This document shows, in pieces, positions 50,161 to 62,469 of a stretch of 64,000 nucleotides of DNA. The DNA comes from Cyanophora paradoxa. Its lineage: Eukaryota > Glaucocystophyceae > Cyanophorales > Cyanophoraceae. The position numbers and the translations under genes were made by a program. The first letter of the stretch is position 1. Every line of letters starts with the position of its first letter. The notes below the pieces were generated by a model that searched no databases, was not told the origin of the DNA, and saw only the letters and a program-made list of their open reading frames with translations. The stretch spans positions 36,495 through 100,494 of the forward strand of contig QPMI01000083.1 in NCBI GenBank assembly GCA_004431415.1, in the 5' to 3' direction.

Positions 50161-50719
50161 ACGCTCGAGGCCGCGGTCCGCCGCGCGCTTGCAGAACACG
50201 CCGCCGCCGCTGCAGCCCCGCCCGTGCCGCCCGCGACGCCGGCGCCCTGGGCTGACCCCAACGCCTTCACGATCGCGCGCGCCATGCTCGAGCAGGCTGC
50301 CCGAAGCGGCGCCGCCGGCCCGTCCGCGACTGCACTGCTTCCCGCGCCGACCGGCGGCCACGGGTCGGGGCCCACGGCGGCCCCGGCGCCCGCCGAGCTT
50401 GGCAAGGAAAAGCACGTGTACCGTGTGCGCATCGTGCGCAGCGACGAGGCGTTGGTCGACGATACCTTCCGAGCCTTCACCGCAGCGGCCGCGGCGCACG
50501 CCGCCGCGCTGCAGGACCCCGGGACGGCCCCGCTCTCAACGCGGTCGCCGCAGCCGCCACCGCTTTCGCGATCGCAGTAGTGCAGCTGTCCGGGGAAAGC
50601 CGCCCAGACCTGTGCCCCACGGGAGCCGAGAGGCCGGCCCCCTGCGAGGCGCAGGACCTGTTGCCGACCGCCCGGAGTCGGGCCTGGACGAGGGGGAGAA
50701 GAAGGTCGCGTTCGACGCA

Positions 50720-50955
50720 GTGGACGCCGCCCTCGAGGAAATCGCACTCCTCTTGGCGGCCGCCCGGACCCAACGGAGGTCGAGGGCGCTGACGCAGCAG
50801 CGAAGGGTCCCGCGCCGACGCCCGTGCCGACTTCTTTCCCCGCCGAGCTCGCCGCCGGCATCGTGGACGCCGCCCTTGAGGAGGTCGCACTCCTCTTGGC
50901 GGCCGCCCCGGACCCAACGGAGGTCGAGGGCGCTGACGCAGAAGCGAAGGGTCCC
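50720..50955 (+). repeat. two-copy 92/93-bp tandem coding repeat
   Basis: Blocks 50720-50811 and 50863-50955 both begin GTGGACGCCGCC and end GCGAAGGGTCCC. They encode VDAALEE.ALLLAAA.DPTEVE. The first has GCCGCCCGG where the second has GCCGCCCCGG, one C fewer, which breaks the frame of the first copy only. Confidence 0.8.
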
Positions 50956-51344
50956 GAGCCCGCGACGGAGCTCGCTCCACCAAGTCGGTCCCCGAGACCG
51001 CCGCCGCCGAGGCTCCGGCGGACCCCGCCGCCGGCGTGGGCTGCTGCCTGGGGTACTCCTCGGGGCCGAGACGGTAGCGAGCCTCGAGGTGACCGACGAC
51101 GGCGCCTCCCTCGCCGACGAGGACGCGACCGTAGCGTCTAAGGAGACCCTGCGCCTCAACCGCGCTCGCCTCCTCAGCGCTAGCCCCGGCCTAGACCTCA
51201 CTCACTTCGGAGCCGTTGAGTTAGAGCCGGTGAAGGGCCGCGAGCACGAGCTGGGGCCCGTTCCTCTCTGGAACGTGGACGCGCACAAGCTGAAGGGCGC
51301 CGCGTCGGTCCCGCTCGACGCGCGGCGTTCCTGTACCCAGCGCC

Positions 51345-53187
51345 GTGCGAGACTCACTGCGGCTGCACTGTGAGCGAGGGCTGATCGAGGTCCGGGACGA
51401 GCAGTGGTATGCCACTGCGTTCCGCTGCCCGGCCCGCACCCGCCAGACGCTCTCCTTCTTGCTTGCGGCGTTCTCTCAGCCGCTCGCCACCGAGAGCACG
51501 TACCTCGGCTCGCGGACCCTCCCACTGCGTTCCTGCAGATGCTGGGCATGACCCGCTGTCCCAGGACACGCTGGCTCACGCCTGGCCGACGCACTATTAT
51601 GAAATCATGAGCCTCACGCACCAGGCCTCTCGCGTCGCCGCGAAGTGGGCCGGGGGCCACGCGTGGCCGCACGCCGAGGGCCTCACGCCCGAGGGTCGCC
51701 CCGCAGTCGAGCCCGACGCCCACAAGCTTACGAAGCTTGGGACGAGTGCGTCGCTACCGCCGGCTGGCTGGAGCCATACCGCCGCCACTGGAGCATTGGC
51801 CAGCACTCGCCCGTGGCGGCCTCTCTCGAGCCGCACGAGATGACAGTGTCGGGCCGCCGCCAGCTAATCGAGCTGAGCGAGCTGTTGCCGGCACAGGACC
51901 GCCTCCGCCTTGCGTGCGCCTCGACTGTTGCGGGCTATTTCCTGCACCGCGTCGACTACGGTGCCCCGGGCACCGCCGGCGCCGTCGAGAAGATCCTCGG
52001 CCGCTTCTTTAAGTTCGCCGAGCCGCTCATGGTGGACGCGCGGGTCGACGCCTATGGCTTCGCCCTGCTGGCCCTCGAGCACGCGATCCAGTGGAAGACC
52101 GTGGCTTGCATCGGCGGCCGCGCCGGTCCCCACGACGCCCACAAGAGCGCCGTTGCCTGGCCGACGGGAACCCTCTTGTCCCCTCGGACTCGGAGTTCAC
52201 GGAAGCCGTTCACTCGCTTGCCGTCCTGGCTGCCTCCGTTGAGGTTCCGATCCCGGGGCGGGCACGTCTCCGCTCGGATCGGGACGCCGAGGGATGGCTG
52301 CGGGCAGCGCTCGCGGAGCGTCTGACTGCGTACCGCGACGGCCGTGCCCCCGCCTTCCCGGTCGTGAGCGAGGGCGAGTCCCGCACGGTTGAACGCGTTC
52401 CGGTGGAGCCCCGCGTCGCCGCCGCCCGCGTTCTGCACCTCCGGACCTGCACTTGTGCGACACCTGGCTGCACTGGCCGCGCCTGCACGGGGCAGAGCCT
52501 GGCACGTGGAGGGTCGGCCGCGTGCGCCCGATCACGCGCACCACGCAGTTGCCCCTGCACGGCACGACGCGAGGCGGGCAGCTGCCCACGATCGTGCCTG
52601 AGGAGCTCTACGTGCTGAGCCAGCTCGGCCCGCGCCCGCCGCTCACCGCCCTGTGCGATGCAGCCTGGGCCCGCACGGTTCCCGGATCCGCCGGGCCGCG
52701 GAGCTGCTCCGGTACATCGAGGGGCCAAGGCGGGCGACCGGGCCACCTCGTCATTCTATTCCGTAGGCTGCTGAAGAAGCGGGCCGGTTTCAATGACGAG
52801 GCTGTCAAGGACATGATCGCGCTCGTGGAGAAGTGGCGCACGGATGCGGGCAGCCGCACCCCCACTCCTCTCCACGACCTGCCCACCACGCCGAAGCCGG
52901 CGTCGGACACGACGGGCGCCTACACGGCGAAGGCCGTCAGCGCGACGATCAAGGAGGCTAAGGCCTGCCTGCCGCCGCGCCCGCCTGTGAAGGCGCTCTC
53001 GCCGAGGGACCCGCCAGCGCCGGCGCGGCCGGCGCCCGTTCCTGTCCCGCCGCCTGCACCGACGGCGAAGCTCGTGACCTTGCACGCCGCGGCAACATGG
53101 CCGCCGCTTGCGAGCCCGATGGCGCCGCGGCCCACCGCCGCTCCGACGCCGCCCGCCACTGAGCCGCGCCTGTCGAGCCTCGCCTGA
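51345..53187 (+). CDS. unrecognised coding region of the retroelement, part 1
   Basis: Protein-like pieces in changing + strand frames: RDEQWYATAFRCPARTRQTL (near 51400), HEMTVSGRRQLIELSELLPA (51834-51893), YFLHRVDYGAPGTAGAVEKI (near 51950), FAEPLMVDARVDAYGFALLA (near 52015), SEFTEAVHSLAVLAASVEVP (near 52190) and RAGFNDEAVKDMIALVEKWR (near 52785). The end is Pro/Ala-rich, stopping near 53187. No family is recognised. The strand is supported by the surrounding Ty3 genes. Length and context suggest a second structural or accessory polyprotein. Confidence 0.4.
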
Positions 53188-53358
53188 GCGAGCCGCTACT
53201 CGACGTCGCGCGCGCGACCGCGCCGGCTCCCCGGCAGGCCGCCCGTCGCGGCGAGCGTGGCCGCGGGGACGGGTCGTGCGCGTCAGCACCCGTGGGCGCG
53301 GCTCGCAGGGGCCACGAACCCGCAGCGCCCGCCGTGGGCAGGCTGAGGGGAAGACGCC

Positions 53359-56300
53359 GAGATGGGCGAGCGGGGCGACGGCGATGAGGCGCCCGAGAAG
53401 CGCCGCCGCCGCCGCCGCCGTCGGCTATCGATGAGAACCTGAGCCAGCGGGCCCTGTACGAGGCTATGGGCGTGATGAGCGGCGTCCTCGCAGTGCCGGG
53501 GTGCCCGCCTCGGCTCTGTGAGGGGAAACAGATCACCGAGTGGCCCATGACGGCCCGGTCTGATCTCGCCCACCGCTGGAGCATCCCTTCGACGCACTGA
53601 AGGGCACGTTCGAGGACCTGCGGGTCCCGCACCTCAAGGCGTTTCTCGCCAGCGAGAGGAGCACGCCAATCCAGAACCGCCTGGATGGGCCGCCCGTGCC
53701 GCACGAGGAGCCGCCGGAGGGCCGCGTCGCGCTCAGAGCCGATCGCACCGTTCGCCTCGCGCGGCTCAACGCGGCCGCGTTCGAGCTCTTCATGATCGCG
53801 CTGGGGCTCCGTGGCCCCGTCACGCCCCACTCCCACGATCTCCCGTTCCACCTGCATGAGTGGACGGAGCAGCAGTTGGAGCACTTCCTGACTCTGCGTT
53901 GGACGATCCCTGCCACGCGCCTGCCGCGGTGGACGCACGGGGGCCGCTTCAACCCGAGCGCGGCCGTCATCCCGCCGCAGTGGGCCAGTACCTCTTGCGT
54001 GCTCACACCATGTTCCGCGCCGAGGCGGTTGGGACCACCGTTCCCTCCGCGGAACGCGCCGGCCTGGAGTTCCCGTACGGGGTTCGCTGGCTGCGCCGCC
54101 ACCTGCAGCTAGGGACGCGCGCGCAGGAGGAAGCCGCCGAGAGCGACCCGCACAGGGGCTTGGCCCTGACCGCCCAGCGCGCGGCCTTCCAGGAGAAGGT
54201 CTTGCATGCCCTCGAGCGTCACGCTGCACGGCAGTCGTTCACGTTCGACGATGCGCTTGTGGGCACCTACATCGCCGATGAGCCTGAGCCCCGCCTCGAG
54301 CCGCTCGACATTGACCATGTCGAGAGCGAAGAGGAAGAGGGCGAGAAGGAAGAGGCGCCGGCTGCCATCCCTGCGGCGGCGCACAGGCCGTTCGAGCCGC
54401 ACAAGGACTGGCAGCCGCGGCCGCTGTTCTCGTTGGCGGACCCGACGTACGCCAACGATCACAAGCTCTTGCGCGAGTACATGGACCGGAAACACGCGTT
54501 TTTCCGGCCCTGGAATGCTATGAGCCAGGGTTCACTGAATGGGCAACGCTGCCCGCGATCAGCTACCCCTTGCGCTGGCAGCACGCCGGCGACGTTGACG
54601 AGTACAACGTCGACGTGCTCACGCTGCAGGACCAGCACATGGGCGAGCTGTGCTCAACTATGCTCAAGCGCGTCGGCCCGCCGCGCGCGGCATAGTGAAC
54701 TGGTTCTCGCTCGTAGGCCCGCCTCAGCGGCCGTTCGACGAGGATCCGGAGCTCTTCGACCTGCAGGGGCTTGCATTCCCGCACGCCGCCTGCGGCGTCA
54801 GCTTGGATATCGTGCAGTACCTCGCGGTCGGGACCCGTACCGCACAGTCTGCCGTCCGACGTACACGGGCGCCTGGGATCTCACGCACGAGGGCACAGCC
54901 ACGCACCCGTGTGTTCGACCCTGGGCCAGGTCTCGCGGGTGCTGTATACCGCCTTCTTCCACGAGGCGGCGGCGCGCGGAACGCCCCGCCGCCGTACATG
55001 CCGCACCCCGAGCGCCCCACCCTGCACACCTCAGTCTTGGCGGTAACATCGCCGACCCGAACGAGGAGGACGCCAGGACGCCGTTCGCGACCCGCTTCGC
55101 GCGCGACGTCGCCGTGCTGGCCCTGCTGCGCCCGCTCGCCGACAAGCGCGTCGAGAACGTTGAGGGTCGCCTGCAGACGCGGCGCATCTACGCGCCCCGC
55201 CTCGTGGCAGGCACGGCCACGCCCGCGCCGAACGCTGCCTGCGACAAGGACGTCGCAGGGGGCGCGCCGCACCAGCGCGAGAACAAGAAGCTGTGGCTCG
55301 CAGTGACGGTCGCCCAGCTTGCGAGCCAGCCCAAGAAGAGCCACGCGAACCCGCGGCTCGTCACCGCGTTCGGTTACGAGCTGCCGCCTTTCCCGAACTC
55401 ACCTCCGGGACGTGCCTGGGCGCCGATCCGGCGGAAGAGGAAATCCTCGCGACGGCCATCGGTTTTACGCTGGCCTGGCACGCGCGCTTCTTCCAGCGTC
55501 ACGCGCCGGGCAAGCACCTCCGCAGCCAGCACTGGGCTGATGACTTTCTGTCGGCTGCGGCCATGGACGTCGAGTCGGAACGCCCGGCTGACTACGTCCC
55601 CGAGATCGCTCGGGCGGTCGCCGATCACATGGATGACTTCAACAAGGTGTTGAACTCGTTCCGCTGCGTGGTGCCGGACGGTCTGATGGTGTTCATTCAC
55701 GAGCCTTCCTGACTAAGCCGACGGCCAAGCCGGACCGCGGGTCCGACGTCTTGCCTCAGGGCAAGAAGGTCTTCGACGCGGACGCGAGGCCGACGTACCC
55801 GGACGGTCATCCCACGCTTGCGTGGAAGTTTGCCCGAACAATGCGGTCGTGCCGGACCACGAGGGTCGTGCGGCGATCTGTGGGCGGATCCTGCTCGCGA
55901 TGCTGCAGGGCTTCCAGTATCCCCGCATCCCGCTGCTCGCGCAGCGGGTGGACAACTGTGCGCCCTGAACGCCGCCATGCCCCAGAACGTGGCCGAGGTC
56001 TTCAGGGCCCTCTTGCGCACTATGACGAGGGATGAGTGCGCCGACTCGGATGCCCGCGCGCTGGCGGACGGCATCCGCGCGTACCTCACAAACATGCGCA
56101 CGGTTCGGGTACCAGCGTCTTGAGCTCGGCTCGCCCCCGATGGCCGGCGCGAGGACGCGTGCCGCCGGCGATGACCTTGGCGCCGGGGGCAAGAGTGGGA
56201 TACAGCGCCACCTTGAGGCCGCCCGCGCCGCCGAGGAGCTGGAGAACTGTCCGGGAACTTCCCGCTGGGGCTCATCTTACCGATGAGGCTATACCCCTGC

Positions 56301-56512
56301 GGCCTCAGTTCGAGACGATGCTCCGTTCGCTCTACGCCGATCTGAATGTCGCGATCCGCCTCGCGCGCCCGATCGACTGGGAGACGGACGACCCCGTGCT
56401 CCCCGACTGGGACGTTGAGGCTCTGCGCCCGGCGCTGATGTGGGACGCGGTCCAGAACAAGGGCGCCGCGCCTCGGCCGGCGCAGCCTGACTGCGACGGC
56501 GGCTGTCGATAA
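53359..56512 (+). CDS. unrecognised coding region of the retroelement, part 2
   Basis: The region opens with MGERGDGDEAPEKRRRRRRR. Pieces that read as folded protein follow: LSQRALYEAMGVMSGVLAVP (near 53440), LARLNAAAFELFMIALGLRG (near 53757), HLHEWTEQQLEHFLTLRWTI (near 53850), SFTFDDALVGTYIADEPEPR (near 54237), an acidic tract ESEEEEGEKEEAP, ATRFARDVAVLALLRPLADK (near 55088), IGFTLAWHARFFQRHAPGKH (near 55460) and FETMLRSLYADLNVAIRLAR (near 56310). No known family is recognised. Several frameshifts are present. It may be a second Gag-like or accessory protein, or a captured host gene. Confidence 0.4.
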
Positions 56513-57049
56513 GGAGGCCGAAAGCCTTCTGGTTCGCACGCCGTACCAGCCGATCTACGAAGGAGCGGTCCGCGCGACGTGGCGGGCGTGCGGTTCCAGC
56601 CGCCCTCAACCATCGTCGGCGGGCTCGCGGACGACCCCGCCGAGGCGGCGCATCCGCCACCCCGTCGGCGCCCGCGCCGGCGCAGGCCGCTGCGCAGACC
56701 GCCGCGCCGCCGACGGCGCCGCAGCAGGCGCGGCCCCGGCGCAACGCGGGCCAGGCCGTTGGCCGAGGCGGCCGCGGGCAGGGTCACCAGCGGGGCGGCC
56801 GGCACCGCGGTCGCGACGGCCGAGGCCACCGTGACCGTGGCGGCGACGCCGGCGGTGGCAGGCGCACCCGCACAACCCGCTGTCGACCCGAACGACCCGT
56901 TCGGGCTGGATGCGTTCTCGCGCGGCAGCAGGGTATGACCCAAGACCATGCGCGTAACCGTCTCGGACGGGAAGGTGAAGGTCGAGCGGATCGCGAGAGC
57001 GCTCGCCAGACCAAGCCCCGCCGGCTGAGACTCCCTCCCGGACCTTGAT

Positions 57050-58170
57050 GCCGCCGCCCAGCTCGAGCCGCCAGGCCGAGGCAAGCTCGAGCCGCAGGGA
57101 CGACACGGCAGTCGCGCGTCGCAGGCCGCCGACCCCTGAGCGGCCTCGTCTCAGCGCCGCTCGCGCACACCGAGCCGCGCCGAGCCCCGTCCAGTCGCCG
57201 CTCTCGCACCCCAGACAGGCGCGAGACGCGGGGCCCTCACGCGCCGCGAGCGCTCCCCGGAGCCCACCGGCAATCCGGCGCCGCCGCCGTCCCGCCGTTC
57301 GTTGGAACGCCGCGATCGCGAGGGCTCCCGACGCCCTTCGCCGGACCGCCGGGACCGCGAGGCCTCCCGCCGCGCTCCCGGACCGCCGTGATCGCTCGCC
57401 GCCGCGCCGCGACCGCAGCCCGCCGAGCCGACGGTCACGGCTCGCGACACTCGCGACAGGCGGAGCCCTCGCCGAGGCTCGCGGAACGCCGCCGGAGCCG
57501 AAACACCGTCCCGCTCTAGCTCCCGCTCGCGCTCGCGCGATCGGAGCCCGAGCCGGAGCCCCCGCCATGACGATAAGCGGCGCAAAAGCTCGAAGAAGGC
57601 TCGCGCGACCGCGCCTCGCCGCGAGACCGCCGCAGCCCTGCAGCAGCCAGTCCTCTCGCCGCCGCCGACCCGCCGCGCGGCGCCGTAGACGCTGCGTACA
57701 AGCGGCACGAGAACGACGCCCGCCTGCGAGGCTGCCCGCCCACATTGCGCGAGCTCTCGACATGGTCTGGAAGGCGCAGTACGCTGAGATGCCAGACTCG
57801 CTCTCGGCGTCCGCGCGAGCTGAGCAGGCCACCGCGCTGGTCCTGAATCAAAGCTCCAGAACCAGATGGACGCTCAGTCCGCGTCGTCCTCGGCCCGCGC
57901 GCCGCGCCACCATCGGTGGGCAGCCGCGACGGGCGGACGCAACGAGCGCCAGCAGCCCTTTCTAGAGGGGCCTGAGGGGCAGAGCGAGGCCGGTCCGCAG
58001 TCGGCGGCGCCGTCCAAGCCTGCGGAGGTCGCGCCTCCATCTCTCAGCCCAGGAGCGGTCATCGCGTGCGAGCCAGGCCGAGCCGCCGCGCGCAGACCAG
58101 TCGACGCCGGAGCAGCCGCGCGCCTCAGTGGCCGGCGCGCGCCTCCGCCGCCACGACTTTCAACCCCAGG
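57050..58170 (+). CDS. RS-rich segment of the retroelement polyprotein
   Basis: In one + strand frame the sequence reads RRSLERRDREGSRRPSPDRR (near 57295) and SRSSSRSRSRDRSPSRSPRH (near 57500), then DDKRRKSSKKARA. This is an Arg/Ser-dipeptide domain like those of splicing regulators. A helical piece, HIARALDMVWKAQYAEMPDS (57740-57800), follows in another frame. Such a domain could bind RNA or splicing factors. The role is inferred from composition only. Confidence 0.4.
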
Positions 58171-59559
58171 CTGACGTCCCAGCAGGGGCCTCCTGCAGTT
58201 TGTGCGCGAGTGCTCGAGCTGCCGCGACGTGAAGATCGGGGCCAGGGGTCACGGAATTGGGGCTTTGGCTTCAAACAGTCGAGCGCCAGATCCGCACCGC
58301 CGCTAGCCACGCCGAGACGCGCGCCAAGCCCGGCGGCGCTCAGAAGGTCTCAGACGAAGCCTTCGCCCAGGCAAAGCAGGCGCTCGGCGGCCCTGGAAGA
58401 CGTCTGCCGCGCCCTCCGGGCGGCATCGATATGCAGATCAGCCTCTCCGCTGGGGAGACGGGCAGATGATCTCGCTCCTCCCAGACGGGCCCGTGCCGAT
58501 CTCGAGGCTCTGCGGGCCACGCTCGATCGCACCAAAGACTGGCGAGCCTTGCTTGAGCGCGAGCGCCAGCACGAGGCTCGCGTGGCAATGCAGGCCGCGG
58601 CAAAAGCCAACCCAAAGCCCTTCTTCGCGGTATACACCGTCGCAGAAGCGTCGTCACCCGCGGGCACGAGGCCCGCGCGCCCTGTGACCTTCCGCCCACT
58701 TGCATACGCCGGCGTCGGTCCGGGCCGCTGTGCCGGTGCCGCGGACGAGAAGTACATCTCGATCCGCCGCGTCCAGACGGTCGTCCACGAGCCGCTCGCT
58801 CAAACAGTCGCGGCCGCCGGCGCCAGCCGCGCCGCCCGCCCCGGCCCACCAAAGAGCCGCAGCTGCGCCGGCCTGGGCCCGCCGCTGCTGCACAAGCTCG
58901 GGCCGCGCTCGACCGTGCTGGTCTCAACTGGCTGTCGAACCCCGCGCAAATGCTGCAGGTCGATCAAAGACCTGAGCCGCCTTACGCGCGGTGCATCAGG
59001 CGTCATGGACCGCTACGGCATCGATGCGCAAAACGGGCTACAAGGCCCGCACGGCCGACTCGCGCGTGGTTCTCGGGTTCAGCGCCGACAGCGGTTCGCC
59101 CGCAGAACGCGCTCGAGGCCGCCGATCATTACCCGAGGGCCTGACTCCGACAGGAAGCTCTCATGCCCGCGGGCCACGCCTGGGTCCAAAAACCGCCCGT
59201 CCTCGCTGCCCCGCCCGCAGAGGAGACGCGCTGGGAACGCGCGCCGGCTATGACCGCCAGCGACGAGTTGCTCTACGCAACCGCCACGGCCGGGCCGCGC
59301 AAGCGGACAAGCCTCGCCGTTGGCGACCAGGCAAGCAGCGCCGAGTCGCCGAGCGAGCCGCGGCTCGCAGTCCCGGCCCCCATCCCAACCGCAAGCGCAA
59401 CGGACCTGTCGGGTTCACCCGCGCCGCCGAACCAGAATTCCACGTCCGCCGCGCCCGACCTAGCTTCCGCGCGACGGGCCCTGGAATTCTTCCGGCAAAG
59501 ACACTGCACATTCACGGCAGCATTGCTATGCGCCTGCCGAACGGCCGCTCGGCCGCTGA

Positions 59560-59800
59560 ACGGCCCCGTCGCATTGTTGTCGACACGGGCGCCCAGGGAA
59601 CTGTAGTTCCCCAGAAGTCCTCGACCGCCTGCCGCCGACGAAGTCAATTACGTCGAGGGCCACACGATAGTCCGCGGTTTCATGGACCGGGACAAATTCG
59701 TTGTCGCCGCGCCGACGTAGTCTTCGTTCTGGGCTCGCTCCGCTTCTGCCGCGCGTCTTCGTCGTCCCGCGCGGCGCCATGGGCGTTGAGCCGACATTCT
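59560..59800 (+). CDS. pro: retroelement aspartic protease
   Basis: RRIVVDTGAQGTVVPQK (59563-59613) carries the D-T-G-A active-site motif of retroviral-type proteases. VLDRLPP and DRDKFVVA, then VFVLGSLRFC, follow in shifted frames. It would cut the Gag-Pol polyprotein. At least two frameshifts are present. Confidence 0.65.
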
Positions 59801-60904
59801 GCTCGGCCTGGACGCGATCCAGGCCGTCCACGCCAGATCGACACGACGCTGTCCGGGTGGTGCTCCGGCCCGTGACCACCTGCACGCGAAGTCGTCGTCC
59901 TTTCGGCTCCGGACAGCTTGGGATCCTGGTCGAGTCTGGACCAGTAAAGCTCCCCGTCGGAGAGGCCCTCGTCCCATGCACGCTCAATGGGCAGGCCCGC
60001 AACGCGTGAGTTGCCGCACCTCTACGTCGAGCCGTCGCCGGAGTCCCGCAAGCCTTGGGCGTACTCTGCCCTTACCAGCTGCATAATCACCCGGGAGACA
60101 AAATGTTTCACGTGCGGTTGTGCAATCCTGGCCGGCAGCCGGTAACCCTGCCGCTAGATCGGTAGTAGCGGTCGCTTCGGCGGTCGCCCTACCGCCTGGT
60201 GATTTTGAGTACGAACCTGAGCAAATGCCTTGTAGTGCGAGTGCATTGACAGACCTCTTGATTCGCCGCTGCGAATCGTGCCTGCAAACGCCGCACTGGA
60301 CTCCGCCACTTTAATAGAAAAGCACGCATGCTTGGCGCGGCATATGAGCCCGCCAAAGACGTTGAGAAAATAATCTCCACCCTACGTTCTGTCGTAGATG
60401 AGGCGGAAAAGCAGCGCGCTCTGTCTAGCGCAGCGCTGCTGAGCCCGCCGACCCACCCCGCGCACCGCCCTACGACGTCGACGATATAGCGTCACGTTTG
60501 CGAGCTGCCTTCGACACAGCCGACCGGCGTTGCAGGACCTTGATGCTATGAGCATCATTAGCCTCGACGACGATGCTATGAGCACGTCGTCACGAAGCGC
60601 GTCCCAACGCCGGCCCCGATCACAGGCCCCTCGGTCGACGAGTTCGTCGCCGCAGTCGAGGCAGTGTCCGTCCCAGAGACGCCACCCTGCGCTCGACCTT
60701 CCGGTCTTCCGAAAAAGCGGAGCGCGACTGCTCGATGCAGTCCGCGCCATGCGCGGCGACGTTACGGTCCGCAAGGCGCACCGGTCGCCGACGCCGAGGC
60801 GCCACCCAGAGTGTGGTCACAGCCTCGCTTTCGGCCCGGCCCGATGCCCACCCCTACGACTGCAGCACCCGACGCGAAGCCCGCTGAGGCACGCGGCCGG
60901 TGCC

Positions 60905-61740
60905 TAATGCAGAGGAGGAGTGGCAAGAGCTGCTGAAGAAGATTCCTGAGCTCGGCTCTCACCGTCAATCACGACGGCGCAGAAAGCGAACTTCACGCGC
61001 TCCTGCGGCGCTACAAGGATGTCTTCGCAGACAAGGTCGAGGCCAAAGAGGCACCAGCAACCTGCTCTATTACGAGCACGTGATCAAACTCACGACTCGC
61101 CTTCCGGGTTCACGCCTCCGCGGCGTATGAACCCGCACGCCGAGGAACACGCCCGCAAGGAAATTCAGAAACTCTTGAGCTTGGGCTGATCGAGCCCTCC
61201 CAAGCGGCATATGGCTCGCGGTAGTGCTGGCCCCAAAAAGGACGGCACTTGCGTTTCTGTGTCGACTATCGGAGGCTGAATCAGATCACCGAGCGGACGT
61301 GTTTCCCCTACCCCGATAGACGACCAGCTCGAGCGCCTCCGCGGCTCGATGGTCTTCTCGACTGCTGACGCGACTGCCGGCTTCTGCAGCTGCCTCTGCA
61401 CCCGGCTCCCGAGCCTACACTGCATTTGTGTCCCTGGGGTCACTTTCAGTGGAAGGTTACGCCGTTTGGGGTCACGAACGGGCCCGCGCATTCTCCCGCG
61501 CGATCACTGCGATCCTGGGCCCTTGCTGACCACCTGCGTCGTCGCGTACATCGACGATATCACGGTCTTCTCACCGTCCATCGATCAGCACCTTCTAGAC
61601 TTGAAGGCGCTCTCGAGACGATCTCTAAGGCGAACCTGCGCCTGAAGCCGTCGAAGTGCCGCTTCTGCGTGCCTGAAATCGACCTTCTCGCCACCGCATC
61701 TCCGCCGAAGGATCCGCCAGGACCCTGCGAAGACCAAGGT
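60905..61740 (+). CDS. pol: Ty3-like reverse transcriptase, frameshifted
   Basis: Pieces in order: LLRRYKDVFADKVEAKEAPA (near 60995), MNPHAEEHARKEIQKLL (near 61130), APKKDGT (near 61230), FCVDYRRLNQITERTCFPYP (61255-61314), DDQLERLRGSMVFSTADATA (near 61320), the catalytic VVAYIDDITVFSPS (YIDD box near 61549-61560) and TISKANLRLKPSKCRFC (near 61620). This is the standard fingers-palm order of Ty3 RTs with both palm Asp residues intact. Several single-base losses break the frame. Confidence 0.85.
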
Positions 61741-61959
61741 GATCACGGACTGGCAGGACGCCGAAGAACGCGGACGAGCTCCGCTCGTTCCTCGGCCTCG
61801 CCGGCTACTACCGCCGCTTTGTCGAGAACTTCTCCAAAGTGGTGCACGCCATGCAGCGCCTTCTATTGAAGGACGCCGTCTGGAGTTGGCCAGAGGACGG
61901 CCCCGCGACCGCGCCTTTAAGGAGCTGAAAGAACTCCTGGGCCGCGATATTATATTGCG

Positions 61960-62450
61960 GTTCCGGACTTCTCGAAGCCCTTCATTCTCCAGACGGACGC
62001 CAGCACCTACGCTATCGGCGCAATTCTGAGCCAGGCCGACGACAAAGGCGTCGAGCGGCCGCTCGCGTTCATCAGGCCGCACGCTGCTGCCGGCCGAGAT
62101 GAACTACTCCGCTACGGAGCTGGAGTGCCTCGCAGTAGTCTGGCCATTAAGTATTGCGCCACTATCTGCTGGGCGGCCCCCAGTTCCTGGTGCGGACCGA
62201 CCACCACGCCCTCCAGTGGCTGAAGACGCTGGACCCGACGACGGCCGCCTCGGTCGCTGGTCCCTGCTCTTGCAGGCCTACGACTTTGAGATCGTCTACC
62301 GCCCTGGCAAGCAGAACGGGGTCCCGACGCGTGCTCTGCGTCTCCCTAAGGACCACCCGTCTGCAGCCAGGCGGTGCAGACGGTTCCTCGTCCAAGCCCG
62401 CGCTACAAGGGCGCCGAAGGCTTCGGCATCCGCAACATGCTGTAGGGGCT
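61960..62450 (+). CDS. Ty3-like RNase H domain, frameshifted
   Basis: KPFILQTDASTYAIGAILSQ gives the first catalytic Asp; MNYSATELECLAVVW gives the Glu (62100-62144); LVRTDHHALQWLKTLDP gives the next Asp (near 62190). The connection YDFEIVYRPGKQNGVPT (near 62279) is typical of Ty3 pol before integrase. At 62141-62160 the expected WAIKYCRHYLLGG is broken by one missing G and one missing C in short runs. Confidence 0.82.
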
Positions 62451-62469
62451 GAGCCTGAGGATCCGACGT

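Noticed and set aside
52958-54229. 423-residue open frame on the - strand
   Set aside because: It is antisense to the Ty3-like element, whose strand is fixed by Gag, protease, RT and RNase H. The composition is shadow-like.
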